A stretch of DNA of 35,077 bases. Source: Candidatus Micrarchaeaceae archaeon (GTDB lineage Archaea > Micrarchaeota > Micrarchaeia > Micrarchaeales > Micrarchaeaceae). The stretch spans positions 1-35,077 of the forward strand of contig DAIDAE010000009.1 in the NCBI GenBank assembly GCA_027310755.1. The letters run 5' to 3'. The notes beneath the pieces were generated by a model. It was not told where the DNA came from and ran no database searches. It was given only the letters and a program-made list of their open reading frames with translations. The translations under genes were made by a program, and so were the position numbers. This document shows, piece by piece, positions 15,706 through 22,658 of this stretch (the first letter of the stretch is position 1; each line of letters begins with the position of its first letter).

Positions 15706-16716
15706 TCAACCCATTTCTCCTCTGTCTCCAGTCCAGAGGGCGTTTTGAGATTCTTTTGGATCCCCCTTGAAGGCCTCGAGCTGATCCTCCTGCTTGGAAA
15801 TCGTGTTTTCCATACCCTCAATCCACATTATCAGCAGCTGCCGCCTCTCCTTTCCGACCTGCGGGTCCAGCACCTCCTCCTTAAGCCTGGCGACCGCCTC
15901 CTTTTGGTTTGCGATCATTTCCTCCGGTGTGGTTGGATTGCCAAGCGCTATTATAACGGTCTCATCGTGACTCCCGCCCTTTGGGCGATGGTACTCCCTT
16001 GCCTCATCTGCGGATTGCCGCAACCATACTTGAAAGTCCTTGGTGAACTCCGGGTCTCTGCTTGCTCCGGTGCTTACGCTCTCCCATACCCTCACGAACG
16101 CATCCTCGACTTCCGTCAGCATCCTTGCGGCGGGGCCCAGTGCTTCAAGATCGCGCCTCACCGCCGTCATCGTTTTCATTTCGTCCTTGGCGTTTATCAC
16201 AGTGTATTTTACAAGCGCCATGGCCAGCGAGGCGCCACCGGCATTGCGCAGGCGCCTGAAAGCCTCGTTCTCGGTTTCGCCCTTTTCCCTGAGGGCGGCT
16301 TCGAGCATGTTCACCACGGCCAGCTCACCGGATTTTCTCGTGCGAGGGTCTTTGGATGCTCTCTCCAACATTTCTATCTTCAAGTCTGTGGCCGCGAGCT
16401 CAGCTCTTGCCCTAGAGACGTATTCCGCTCCAGAAAACATGAGCCCCCTGGCTTTCGGATGGATGCCCGGCATTTCCTCAAACCTCCTTACCAACGAAGG
16501 TATCACTTCCTTGTCCCATTTTTCCGCTTCCTTCCGGAAAACGGACCTCAGGCCCTCGGGCAACCTTTCTTCCATCGAGCGATCCAGAAGCACCTTATGG
16601 TCGGTTGTTGCCTCCTTTAGCATTTCGCCTGTCATCCACAGTTCTTTCACGCTTTCTAGGACTTCCCGGTCCTCAACGGTTCTGATTGTGCCCACCACAA
16701 TATCCCAATTAGACAT
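15706..16716 (-). CDS. Unknown soluble helical protein (336 residues)
   Basis: I do not recognise this protein. It has no signal peptide, membrane segment or cysteine motif. It is highly charged and almost entirely helical in appearance, with Ala/Glu/Arg-rich stretches (ELAATDLKIEMLERASKDPR, RRDLEALGPAARMLTEVEDA) and only short strand-like segments, such as ETVIIALGNPTTPEEM near 265. The last 60 residues could form coiled coils. The ATG is clear, and TATA-like stretches lie at 16727-16738 and 16749-16758. It stands alone between the ribosomal operon and priL, so context gives no function. It may be lineage-specific. Confidence 0.75.
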   Translation of the reverse strand: MSNWDIVVGTIRTVEDREVLESVKELWMTGEMLKEATTDHKVLLDRSMEERLPEGLRSVFRKEAEKWDKEVIPSLVRRFEEMPGIHPKARGLMFSGAEYVSRARAELAATDLKIEMLERASKDPRTRKSGELAVVNMLEAALREKGETENEAFRRLRNAGGASLAMALVKYTVINAKDEMKTMTAVRRDLEALGPAARMLTEVEDAFVRVWESVSTGASRDPEFTKDFQVWLRQSADEAREYHRPKGGSHDETVIIALGNPTTPEEMIANQKEAVARLKEEVLDPQVGKERRQLLIMWIEGMENTISKQEDQLEAFKGDPKESQNALWTGDRGEMG

Positions 16717-16801
16717 GTATTAGTGCAAATATTAAAACCTGCCCTGCAGGATAAAATCTGCCCGCTTGGCACGATTCCAGCGTCGAAAAAGGAGCATAAA
16801 T

Positions 16802-16847
16802 GTGTTAAGGGGTGTCCGGTGGGGAAGTGTAAACATCGCCTTAACAC
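16802..16847 (+). other. Long-looped inverted repeat in the gap before priL
   Basis: GTGTTAAGG and its exact complement CCTTAACAC enclose 28 bases in the 226-base gap between the orphan helical gene and priL. Nothing in the loop reads as protein. A TATA-like GGATAAAATC lies upstream near 16749, and a 14-base palindrome followed by TTTTTC lies downstream (16867-16885). A small non-coding RNA or a regulatory hairpin is possible. The strand is assigned only from this layout. Confidence 0.3.
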
Positions 16848-16866
16848 GTTGAAATGTATAACATAT

Positions 16867-16880
16867 GGTATTTAAATACC
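16867..16880 (+). promoter_or_regulatory. Palindromic TATA box of priL
   Basis: GGTATTTAAATACC is a perfect 14-base palindrome with a TTTAAATA core, about 65 bases before the priL ATG. As a TATA box it would give a leader of about 40 bases. Because it is symmetric it could also direct divergent transcription. The T-run right after it (CCTTTTTC) makes a terminator for an upstream RNA an alternative reading. Confidence 0.45.
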
Positions 16881-16942
16881 TTTTTCTTTGTTAAAATTTG
16901 CGCTTGCAAAGGTTTTTGTTTTGTTTTGACAGAAGAATTATC

Positions 16943-17905
16943 ATGTATACGAAGGAACAGCTTGATTTTGCTTACAAATATCCTTTTTCTGAAGAGGGAA
17001 AAATCATAATAAGGGAACTCGAACCAAAGGGGATAGACCAGAAGCACCTTATCATAGGCAGGGCGCGCGTGGAGGAGGCGCTCGAGAAGGGAAAAATAGA
17101 CTACGTCGCAATGGAATACGGAAAGGCAGACTTCGTGATTGGTTATGTGTATGCTAGAATGCTGGTGAGTGCGCTGAAATCGCCAGGGAGCACAACGAGA
17201 TACGCGGCCGCAGAGGCGGCGAGAGCCGCAGACGCGCTCATGAAAGACAATGATGTGAATCTGCTGCGGCTGGCGCGGGAGGTTGGAATTGAGGTTGCGA
17301 AGGAGAATACCGACTCGTTCTCATTGAACTTTGCGCAGTTCCTTGCAAATGCACCAATAGAACAGGACTACACCCTTGCAAATCATAAACTCAATCGCGG
17401 GGTGGTAACACTTGACCGGTACCAGACAATAAAGACACTGGGAATTGCAATAACCAAAAGTATCATGAGGGGACTGCCCATAAAAGCGTCGGAAATGCCA
17501 AAGACCGTGTTGGAGTACTCCAGGGAAATAAGGATCCCAGTAGCTAAGGTGGAATTGAGGGAGGGCCCTGATAGCATCTACTGGATAGACAAACTGCTCG
17601 CCACCCCGATATTTGATGCAAGGCACAGGACGGTCAACCTTATACTGGCGCCGTACCTCGTTACAATAAAGGGCATGCCGGTTGAGAAGGCCGCAGAGAA
17701 GATATCCAACTATATCGCGCTGTGCAAAACGGTCAACCCTGATACAAAGATAACTGACAGGTATATAAGATACCAGTGTGAATACGCAAAGTCCCACGGA
17801 TTGAAGCCGCTTTCACTCGCGAGGGCGAGGACGGAACTCGGAGGCAGCATAGATTTTGACATAGTATTTGGAGGGAGTGCAGAACAGAAAGGGGATGGAA
17901 AATGA
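16943..17905 (+). CDS. priL: DNA primase large subunit (PriL-like), without the four cluster cysteines
   Basis: The 320-residue protein fits archaeal PriL in its first 200 residues: KYPFSEEGK near 12, VIGYVYARMLVSALKSPGST, TRYAAAEAARAADALMKDND and HKLNRGVVTLDRYQ. The C-terminal part (IYWIDKLLATPIFDARHRTV, LILAPYLVTIKG, then HGLKPLSLARAR) resembles the shorter PriX-like version of the domain. Standard PriL binds a [4Fe-4S] cluster through four cysteines; here only two exist (in IALCK and YQCEY). PriL supports the PriS catalytic subunit in primer synthesis, and PriS is not in the window. I chose the ATG at 16943 over an upstream TTG because the family begins near the YPF segment. Confidence 0.75.
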   Translation: MYTKEQLDFAYKYPFSEEGKIIIRELEPKGIDQKHLIIGRARVEEALEKGKIDYVAMEYGKADFVIGYVYARMLVSALKSPGSTTRYAAAEAARAADALMKDNDVNLLRLAREVGIEVAKENTDSFSLNFAQFLANAPIEQDYTLANHKLNRGVVTLDRYQTIKTLGIAITKSIMRGLPIKASEMPKTVLEYSREIRIPVAKVELREGPDSIYWIDKLLATPIFDARHRTVNLILAPYLVTIKGMPVEKAAEKISNYIALCKTVNPDTKITDRYIRYQCEYAKSHGLKPLSLARARTELGGSIDFDIVFGGSAEQKGDGK

Positions 17906-18045
17906 GCGATATTAAGAGGCTGTGCGACTCTTGCGGCAAAATTGCCGAGCATACGTGCAAACTCTGTGGAAGAGGGGCCTGCAGCAGACATTATGATGAA
18001 AAGCTTGGCATCTGCGCTTCGTGCAGGCGTGGAAGAAGGACTTAA
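17902..18045 (+). CDS. 47-residue zinc-finger protein overlapping priL
   Basis: The ATG overlaps the priL stop by four bases (ATGA), so the two are translationally coupled. The 47 residues contain C8, C11, C19, C22, C27, H30, C38 and C41 in CDSCGK, TCKLCGRG, ACSRHY and GICASC. That is enough for two zinc ions in a cross-brace, as in HIT-type or B-box-like fingers, and the tail is basic (RRGRRT). Such small fingers usually mediate protein or nucleic-acid contacts. Coupling to priL suggests a replication accessory role, which is inference. Confidence 0.75.
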   Translation: MSDIKRLCDSCGKIAEHTCKLCGRGACSRHYDEKLGICASCRRGRRT

Positions 18046-18082
18046 ACAGAAAAGCTTAAATTCCTGAGCGGCAGAGCATTAC

Positions 18083-18198
18083 TGTCAAACGGTAATAGGA
18101 GCAGTGAAACGCCCGATCCCATTCCGAACTCGGAAGCTAAGCCTGCTCACGATATGTGTGTACTGGCTTCGGCCGGGAAAGCATATTGCTGTTTGGCA
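18083..18198 (+). rRNA. rrf: 5S ribosomal RNA
   Basis: The internal CGATCCCATTCCGAACTCGG followed by AAGCTAAGC is the 5S signature. The two ends pair as a terminal helix: TGTCAAAC at the start with GTTTGGCA at the end, including G-U pairs. The length of about 116 bases fits 5S, and the ends are set by this helix to within a few bases. No 16S, 23S or tRNA gene accompanies it, so the rRNA genes are dispersed. A T-run (18203-18207) follows within ten bases. Confidence 0.95.
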
Positions 18199-18199
18199 C

Positions 18200-18229
18200 T
18201 TATTTTTACCCAGTGTAGCGCACGCTGGG
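18200..18229 (+). terminator. T-run and hairpin after 5S rRNA
   Basis: TATTTTTA right after the 5S end is a typical archaeal termination signal. It is followed by an 8-bp stem (CCCAGTGT and ACGCTGGG, one G-U pair) with a 5-base loop at 18209-18229. The hairpin may back up termination or protect an end. Confidence 0.5.
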
Positions 18230-18272
18230 CAAGGCATAAATATCATAAAACCCGGGATTTTACCGGATAAAA

Positions 18273-18656
18273 ATGGCAAATAGCACAGCCGCTGCGAAAA
18301 GAGATCCATGGAACAAAACCTCGCCAGAAACAATACAGAAACTGGTTGAAGCCTATAGGGCAGGGGAGACACCTACCGTGCGCACTGCCGCAAAATTCGC
18401 AGGGGTAAGCGCACCTACCGCGCACAAGTACCTTAGACGGGAAAATGCTATTGTGCGCTCCAGAAACCAGATAAGCAGGGCCCAGTTTGAGCTCATTTTG
18501 ATGGCTGATAGGGAGCTTCGCATATCGAAAGTCGATGGCGCAGTGTACGCACATGTAAGCTATCCTACATATGTCCGCGTGTTAAGGGAACTGGAAACAA
18601 GCGCCAAGCACGTGGCAGAAGCAAGAAGACTGATGCGAACAAAACCAAGAGACTAG
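18273..18656 (+). CDS. Small helix-turn-helix protein
   Basis: The 127-residue basic protein has an HTH of the resolvase or transposase-regulator kind near residues 20-57 (PETIQKLVEAYRAGETPTVR, then TAAKFAGVSAPTAHKYLRR). A second helical part (SRAQFELILMADRELRISKV, then VLRELETSAKHVAEARRL) may dimerise. It probably binds DNA, but no target or family is evident. TATA-like ATAAATATCATAAAA lies about 35 bases upstream. Its stop overlaps by four bases the end of the convergent CheD-like gene. No catalytic domain or inverted repeats accompany it, so a mobile-element origin is not supported. Confidence 0.75.
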   Translation: MANSTAAAKRDPWNKTSPETIQKLVEAYRAGETPTVRTAAKFAGVSAPTAHKYLRRENAIVRSRNQISRAQFELILMADRELRISKVDGAVYAHVSYPTYVRVLRELETSAKHVAEARRLMRTKPRD

Positions 18657-19312
18657 GCAATTCCCAGGTCTATTCTCCTAAAATTGGGATCCTCTGAGAG
18701 CACCCTTCTTAGCTCATTTTTGGTCCTTGGGAGAAAGCCCTTGTCCACATAGGCGTTTATTATGTAATAGCTGCCGTCCGGTTTCACGACAGTGTCCCTT
18801 ATCCTGTAGGCCATGCCATCCAGCCCTACCCCAACCGCGTGGTCATCGCCAAGATGAAAAATTCTGACGTTATCGGCATGCAGCAGGGCAAATTTTTCGA
18901 CCTGCCTTAATGTTGATGGATCGTAATGCTCACTGAATGCAACGACGGCTTCCGGATAGCCGAACTTGCGCTGTTCTATCACCTGCTCTAGAGACCCCAT
19001 GCGCTCCGCGTCTACGTGTGCCAATACGCTTTCCCTGCCCGGTTCTGCAAAGATGAGCGATACACAGGTACCGAGACCCCCAGTTTCCAACCTCTCAACG
19101 CCGGTTCGCATGCTTTCCTCTAGCGACAAAACTGCAAAACAGGCCTGCCCAACCACAACTACATTTTTCGGTTGCTCGACATCGCGGAGCTTTATTCCTA
19201 GATGGGATGATGGCTTCCCTTCCCTGATCAGGCCCTGGATAGTTCTCCAATGTTGCTCCAATACCCTATCGGGGACTATGTTTGCATAGGACCCGTTGTT
19301 GCGTGTCGGCAT
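18653..19312 (-). CDS. CheD/NTAN1-like cysteine amidohydrolase
   Basis: The key segment ETGGLGTCVSLIF followed by SVLAHVDAERMG matches the CheD catalytic layout, in which a Thr six residues before the Cys and a His about 17 after it form a triad. Here these are T77, C83 and H99. CheD deamidates receptor glutamines, and the related NTAN1 deamidates N-terminal Asn. No chemotaxis gene is in the window, so the substrate is open. The C-terminal half (VRIFHLGDDHAVGVGLDGM, then DGSYYIINAYVDKG) is unassigned. A TATA box at 19339-19346 places the transcript start near 19317, so I chose the ATG at 19312 over that at 19330. Confidence 0.7.
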   Translation of the reverse strand: MPTRNNGSYANIVPDRVLEQHWRTIQGLIREGKPSSHLGIKLRDVEQPKNVVVVGQACFAVLSLEESMRTGVERLETGGLGTCVSLIFAEPGRESVLAHVDAERMGSLEQVIEQRKFGYPEAVVAFSEHYDPSTLRQVEKFALLHADNVRIFHLGDDHAVGVGLDGMAYRIRDTVVKPDGSYYIINAYVDKGFLPRTKNELRRVLSEDPNFRRIDLGIA

Positions 19313-19338
19313 GGTATCGTAACCTTGCATTTTTACTG

Positions 19339-19347
19339 ATATTTAAG
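19339..19347 (-). promoter_or_regulatory. TATA box of the CheD-like gene
   Basis: On the minus strand CTTAAATAT is 27-34 bases before the ATG at 19312. It is too near the ATG at 19330 for that codon to lie in the message. Confidence 0.45.
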
Positions 19348-19428
19348 TCTAGTGTTTTCTCAAATTTGGAGAACGTGATTTTGCAATTTTGCAAGAGACA
19401 TGCACGGTTGCACGGGAGAGGGCCGCGA

Positions 19429-19734
19429 TCAGCCATTCCCGAGTGCTTTTATGGTACCCGAGCTCTTCAACGTGTAGAATGCGGTTGGGATGTCGCCTAG
19501 CCGCTTCATCAGCGCGAACGCGAGTACAAGCTGGCCGGTGCCCTCCAGGCTGCTCCTGATTACAAACCTATTATCCCCGACCAGCTTAACAAGCCTGGGG
19601 TTTACCTTGTGATAGCTCGACTCGCCTATGCATCTTATTATCTCCTTGTACAGCGATGTTCCGAATTCGTTCGGATCCGCATTTATCCTTGAGGTTGTTT
19701 CAACCAGTACGTACCTTTTCTTGTCGCGCATCAT
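19429..19734 (-). CDS. rnp2: Ribonuclease P protein component 2 (Pop5)
   Basis: The 101-residue protein begins RDKKRYVLVETTSRI and continues with SLYKEIIRCIGESSYHKVNP, GDNRFVIRSSLEGTGQLVLA and TAFYTLKSSGTIKAL, the order seen in archaeal Pop5. Pop5 pairs with Rpp30 and binds the catalytic domain of RNase P RNA to remove tRNA 5' leaders. Its ATG overlaps the rnp3 stop by four bases, and the two partners are usually neighbours. The roughly 100-base gap after it contains TTGCAA repeats that could form a weak terminator hairpin (19390-19403). Confidence 0.92.
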   Translation of the reverse strand: MMRDKKRYVLVETTSRINADPNEFGTSLYKEIIRCIGESSYHKVNPRLVKLVGDNRFVIRSSLEGTGQLVLAFALMKRLGDIPTAFYTLKSSGTIKALGNG

Positions 19735-20252
19735 GTTTTCACTATGGATTTGGTCACTTTGCTGAGGCTGTATCTCGCATAAGCGTCATCGGCGCCCACA
19801 AGCTTGGCAAGCTCTATGAGCTGGATGTAGGAATTCAGGTACATGGGTGTTTTAGCCATGCTGGTGAAAGCTACTTCTATCCCTTTTTTCCTCGCGAATG
19901 CGAAGAGTTTCGCCATTTTGTAGATGTTGTGCGATCTCTGCAAGCCGTACGATGCAGTTATGGCACTCATCGGCATTATTATGGTGCAATTTCTCTCCTT
20001 TATCTCGGCCATGAGCTTCTTATCGACATGGGAATCCGTTATCGCGACAGCGGCCGCCCCGTGCTTGACTAGATTCAGCAGCTGGTTTGGATCCCTTCCA
20101 AATGCTATGCCGCCCTCAATGTTCCTGTTTTGGCTCTCGTTGCCCACCGCCCGCACGTCCCTGTTCAAGACGAATATTTTCTTCAGGCCCAGGCGCTCCG
20201 CTAGCTTTTCATCGAAACTGCAGGACTCTGATGCGATGTCATAGAAATCCAA
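19731..20252 (-). CDS. rnp3: Ribonuclease P protein component 3 (Rpp30)
   Basis: The 173-residue protein has Rpp30 features: MDFYDIAS at the start, AERLGLKKIFVLNRD, then GGIAFGRDPNQLLNLVKHG, and MPMSAITASYGLQRSHNIYK near 110, typical of the TIM-barrel-like fold. It is shorter than many archaeal Rpp30 proteins (about 200-230 residues). The start is TTG, supported by GGTGA with a five-base spacer directly upstream. It forms a coupled pair with rnp2. A promoter probably lies in the AT-rich stretch 20260-20290. Confidence 0.9.
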   Translation of the reverse strand: MDFYDIASESCSFDEKLAERLGLKKIFVLNRDVRAVGNESQNRNIEGGIAFGRDPNQLLNLVKHGAAAVAITDSHVDKKLMAEIKERNCTIIMPMSAITASYGLQRSHNIYKMAKLFAFARKKGIEVAFTSMAKTPMYLNSYIQLIELAKLVGADDAYARYSLSKVTKSIVKT

Positions 20253-20315
20253 TTTTTCACCGTGAATAAATTTTATCGCGCATCATATTTAGATTTACGG
20301 ATGCCGCGGCCACTC

Positions 20316-21608
20316 CTACACTAGTGGGTCTGGAGGCCTTTCCTTCCTTTCATTGCCAAAAATCTCCTTTTCCAGCACATCGCACATCTTCTTCGGGGGG
20401 TAGAGAAGCTTTATCAGCTTTGTGTGTCCCCTTATCCCCTTTCCGGACTCGAACGACGCAATGAGTCCCTGCATCTCAAGCTCCGACAGGTATTTCCTGT
20501 ACCATCTCTCGCTTTTCGCCTCCTTCCTCATGCCCTCCGTGAGGGACTTGTAGCGGTGGTACACCTCGCCGCTGAATAGGTATGTATCAACACCGTCAGT
20601 GAGCTTCTTGTATGAGCCTCCGCTTTGGGTAAGCATTGATATCGCATAGAGCACGAGTTTCTGGTGCTCGGGCAGCGTGGATATAACTTCATATACTATT
20701 TCATTCTCGGCCATCTTTGCTGCTTCCTGGGCCTCCTTCATGGAGACTTCGGTCCTTTCGTGCTCCTCGGCCATTTCTCCCGCTCTTGTCAGTATCTTTA
20801 ATGAAAACCTTGCGTCGCCGCCCTCTTTTGCAGCAAGGGCAGCGACAAAATGCAGCACATCATCATTGACTATGCTCTTCCTGAAACCGACCGCTACCCT
20901 GTCCTTGAGAATTGCATAGAGCTCGGTCGCGTAGTATGGGGCAAAAACTAGCTCTGTCTCATACAGCGTTGACAGGCTCCTCGGATCAAGCTCATCCTTG
21001 AACGAGACCTTGTTGGATATTCCTATCAGAGTGACGCCACCAGCCCTTATGTCGCTGTTTATCCTCGTGAGCGTGTACACCAGATCGTCAAGATCCTTGA
21101 CAAGGTCTATTTCGTCCAGGACAACAACGAGTATTTTGCTATCCTCTTCTATCCAGCTTGTCAGTTTCTCGTAGAGATCAACTGCCCCGTACCCGCGCTT
21201 CGCGTAGGTGGGAAGGTGATCGCCTATTATCTTGTTTAGCACCCTGAATCTTGAATTGTATATCCTGCAGTTTATGTAGCAGATTTTTGCCCTGGTGTTG
21301 GGAAGGTTTTTTACCTCCTCTATCACGTATTTTGTGCAGGATGTCTTCCCGGTACCCGTCTTTCCATATATGAACAGGTTCCTGCCGCGTTCCCCTTTGA
21401 GCGACGGGGCGAGCGCCTTCTCTATGTTGTTTATCTCGCCTTCCCTGTATAGCAATTTCGGGGGGGTAAAATGGGGAGAAAGCACTTCCCGCTTGGCAAA
21501 AATCTTGGATTCTGCAAGCATATCACTTAATGGCATAATTAACCCCCGGTCGTTATTGAGACTTTCGATATCATCTTTAAAATTCTTTTCTTTTTTTATC
21601 ACAGACAA
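20316..21608 (-). CDS. cdc6: Orc1/Cdc6 replication initiator
   Basis: The 430-residue protein has Walker A GKTGTGKT (82-89), Walker B VVLDEIDLV (DEID at 165-168), a sensor-1-like LIGISNKVSF, an AAA+ lid and a C-terminal winged helix (about 320-425, with YHRYKSLTEGMRKEA). It binds the origin and loads MCM. The frame starts at TTG (21608) or at GTG two codons later. A TATA box at 21631-21640 puts the transcript start near 21610, which favours this long form over the ATG at 21536. Archaeal cdc6 genes often lie next to an origin, and the gap upstream is a candidate. Confidence 0.94.
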   Translation of the reverse strand: MSVIKKEKNFKDDIESLNNDRGLIMPLSDMLAESKIFAKREVLSPHFTPPKLLYREGEINNIEKALAPSLKGERGRNLFIYGKTGTGKTSCTKYVIEEVKNLPNTRAKICYINCRIYNSRFRVLNKIIGDHLPTYAKRGYGAVDLYEKLTSWIEEDSKILVVVLDEIDLVKDLDDLVYTLTRINSDIRAGGVTLIGISNKVSFKDELDPRSLSTLYETELVFAPYYATELYAILKDRVAVGFRKSIVNDDVLHFVAALAAKEGGDARFSLKILTRAGEMAEEHERTEVSMKEAQEAAKMAENEIVYEVISTLPEHQKLVLYAISMLTQSGGSYKKLTDGVDTYLFSGEVYHRYKSLTEGMRKEAKSERWYRKYLSELEMQGLIASFESGKGIRGHTKLIKLLYPPKKMCDVLEKEIFGNERKERPPDPLV

Positions 21609-21630
21609 AAAGACATGGTTGCTTATCGGT

Positions 21631-21640
21631 GTTTAAATAT
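21631..21640 (-). promoter_or_regulatory. TATA box of cdc6
   Basis: ATATTTAAAC on the minus strand is centred about 27 bases before the TTG start, consistent with a nearly leaderless message. Confidence 0.45.
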
Positions 21641-21740
21641 CTGAAGGATAAATCCGCAGTTAATAACAACCTGAGGATTAATATGGCATACGTTACCACA
21701 GCAGAAAATATTTGATTATAATTCCAACGGGATAAGCGCC

Positions 21741-21848
21741 ATGGAGCATGCGCAGGAGACCGCCGCAAATTGCCGCGACACGATTGCATGGGTGCTTATG
21801 CGCAACGCCGTGGCCAGATATGCGAGGGGTGGCTCGCGCCTCTCTTAA
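21741..21848 (+). CDS. Possible 35-residue protein in the cdc6 upstream gap
   Basis: An ATG frame encodes MEHAQETAANCRDTIAWVLM followed by RNAVARYARGGSRLS and ends just before the promoter of the secreted-protein gene. This stretch is richer in G and C than the rest of the 280-base gap and uses common codons. A weak CGGGAT lies upstream and no family is recognisable. The frame may be chance. Confidence 0.2.
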   Translation: MEHAQETAANCRDTIAWVLMRNAVARYARGGSRLS

Positions 21849-21856
21849 ACAATAGC

Positions 21857-21868
21857 TATTTATTAATA
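21857..21868 (+). promoter_or_regulatory. TATA box of the secreted protein-pheS-pheT operon
   Basis: ATTTATTAATAA is centred about 29 bases before the ATG at 21892, so the message would have only a few leader bases. Confidence 0.5.
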
Positions 21869-21891
21869 AGTTGGGAAATATCCTCGATGGT

Positions 21892-22650
21892 ATGAAGTAT
21901 GCACTTATAGCGATTTCGCTGCTGTTTTTGCTGACCGTACAGGTGTCCCACGCGTCATACATAATAACAAGGATAAACGACACCGTATCGCTTAACCAAA
22001 ATACAAGCGCGTCCGTTGTTGAAATATACAAAATCAGCCTAAGCAACACATCAGTCAGCCAATATGCCCAGGACAGGCTCGCGCTGAACTTCACCCTCAG
22101 CCAGTGGCAGAACATAATAGGATCGCAATTGACGGTCCACATAATAAACCCGAGGGGCAGCGTTTACCACTTTGCCTTCGATCCGGGGCCAGTGCAGGTA
22201 TCAAATAATGGTAAGATTGCGTATATGGTAGTGAGCTATATTGCATCCAACGTTACCAGTGTGAACCAAACCGGGCCCAGGGCCTTCACATACTCCTTCA
22301 ACCCGTCGGCGCTAAATTACCAAAACGCCGAAAGCGGCGAGATACTCGGACTCAACACCACGCTCACCATAATCGTGCCTACCGGATCAAGAATAACGTC
22401 TGTCTCGCCTCCGCCGGACTATCCCCGTCTAGGGTTCACAAAAAATTATACAGGAGTTACGCAATTGACATGGAGCTCGGATGAACTGCTCGCGGGCTTC
22501 ACATTAAAGTATACAACTGAGGAAAGCCTGCAGGGCGAGGTCATTGCCTTCTTTACGCAAGCGTACTACTTCCTCGGGATTGGCGTGTACATCATAATAA
22601 TAGCGGTCATAGCGGCGTTCATCGTTTACACTTATTACAGGGCCAGATAG
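21892..22650 (+). CDS. Secreted, C-terminally membrane-anchored protein
   Basis: The 252-residue protein starts with a signal peptide (MKYALIAISLLFLLTVQV, with SHA-S as a likely cleavage site). A beta-rich outer domain of about 190 residues follows, with many N-x-S/T sites (for example NTSASVV, LNFTLS, SNVTSVNQT), and one helix near the end (YFLGIGVYIIIIAVIAAFIV) before YTYYRAR. It probably sits in the envelope facing outward. I do not recognise the family. A TTG 21 bases upstream would extend it, but the signal peptide and TATA spacing favour this ATG. It lies 8 bases before pheS, probably in one transcript. Confidence 0.78.
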   Translation: MKYALIAISLLFLLTVQVSHASYIITRINDTVSLNQNTSASVVEIYKISLSNTSVSQYAQDRLALNFTLSQWQNIIGSQLTVHIINPRGSVYHFAFDPGPVQVSNNGKIAYMVVSYIASNVTSVNQTGPRAFTYSFNPSALNYQNAESGEILGLNTTLTIIVPTGSRITSVSPPPDYPRLGFTKNYTGVTQLTWSSDELLAGFTLKYTTEESLQGEVIAFFTQAYYFLGIGVYIIIIAVIAAFIVYTYYRAR

Positions 22651-22658
22651 GTAGTCAG

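Noticed and set aside
15679-16620. 313-codon frame on the plus strand
   Set aside because: It lies opposite the 336-residue minus-strand gene and is rich in His, Cys and Leu with no domain pattern; the minus-strand reading has better composition and a promoter.
16898-16942. TTG-started 15-residue extension of PriL
   Set aside because: The added residues do not fit the family start, and the ATG at 16943 places the YPF segment where expected.
18273-18656. HTH gene as remnant of an insertion sequence
   Set aside because: No transposase domain, terminal inverted repeats or target duplication could be seen around it.
21641-21850. tRNA-like or split-tRNA sequence in the cdc6 upstream gap
   Set aside because: Several short complementary stretches exist, but no T-loop consensus or acceptor pairing could be built on either strand.
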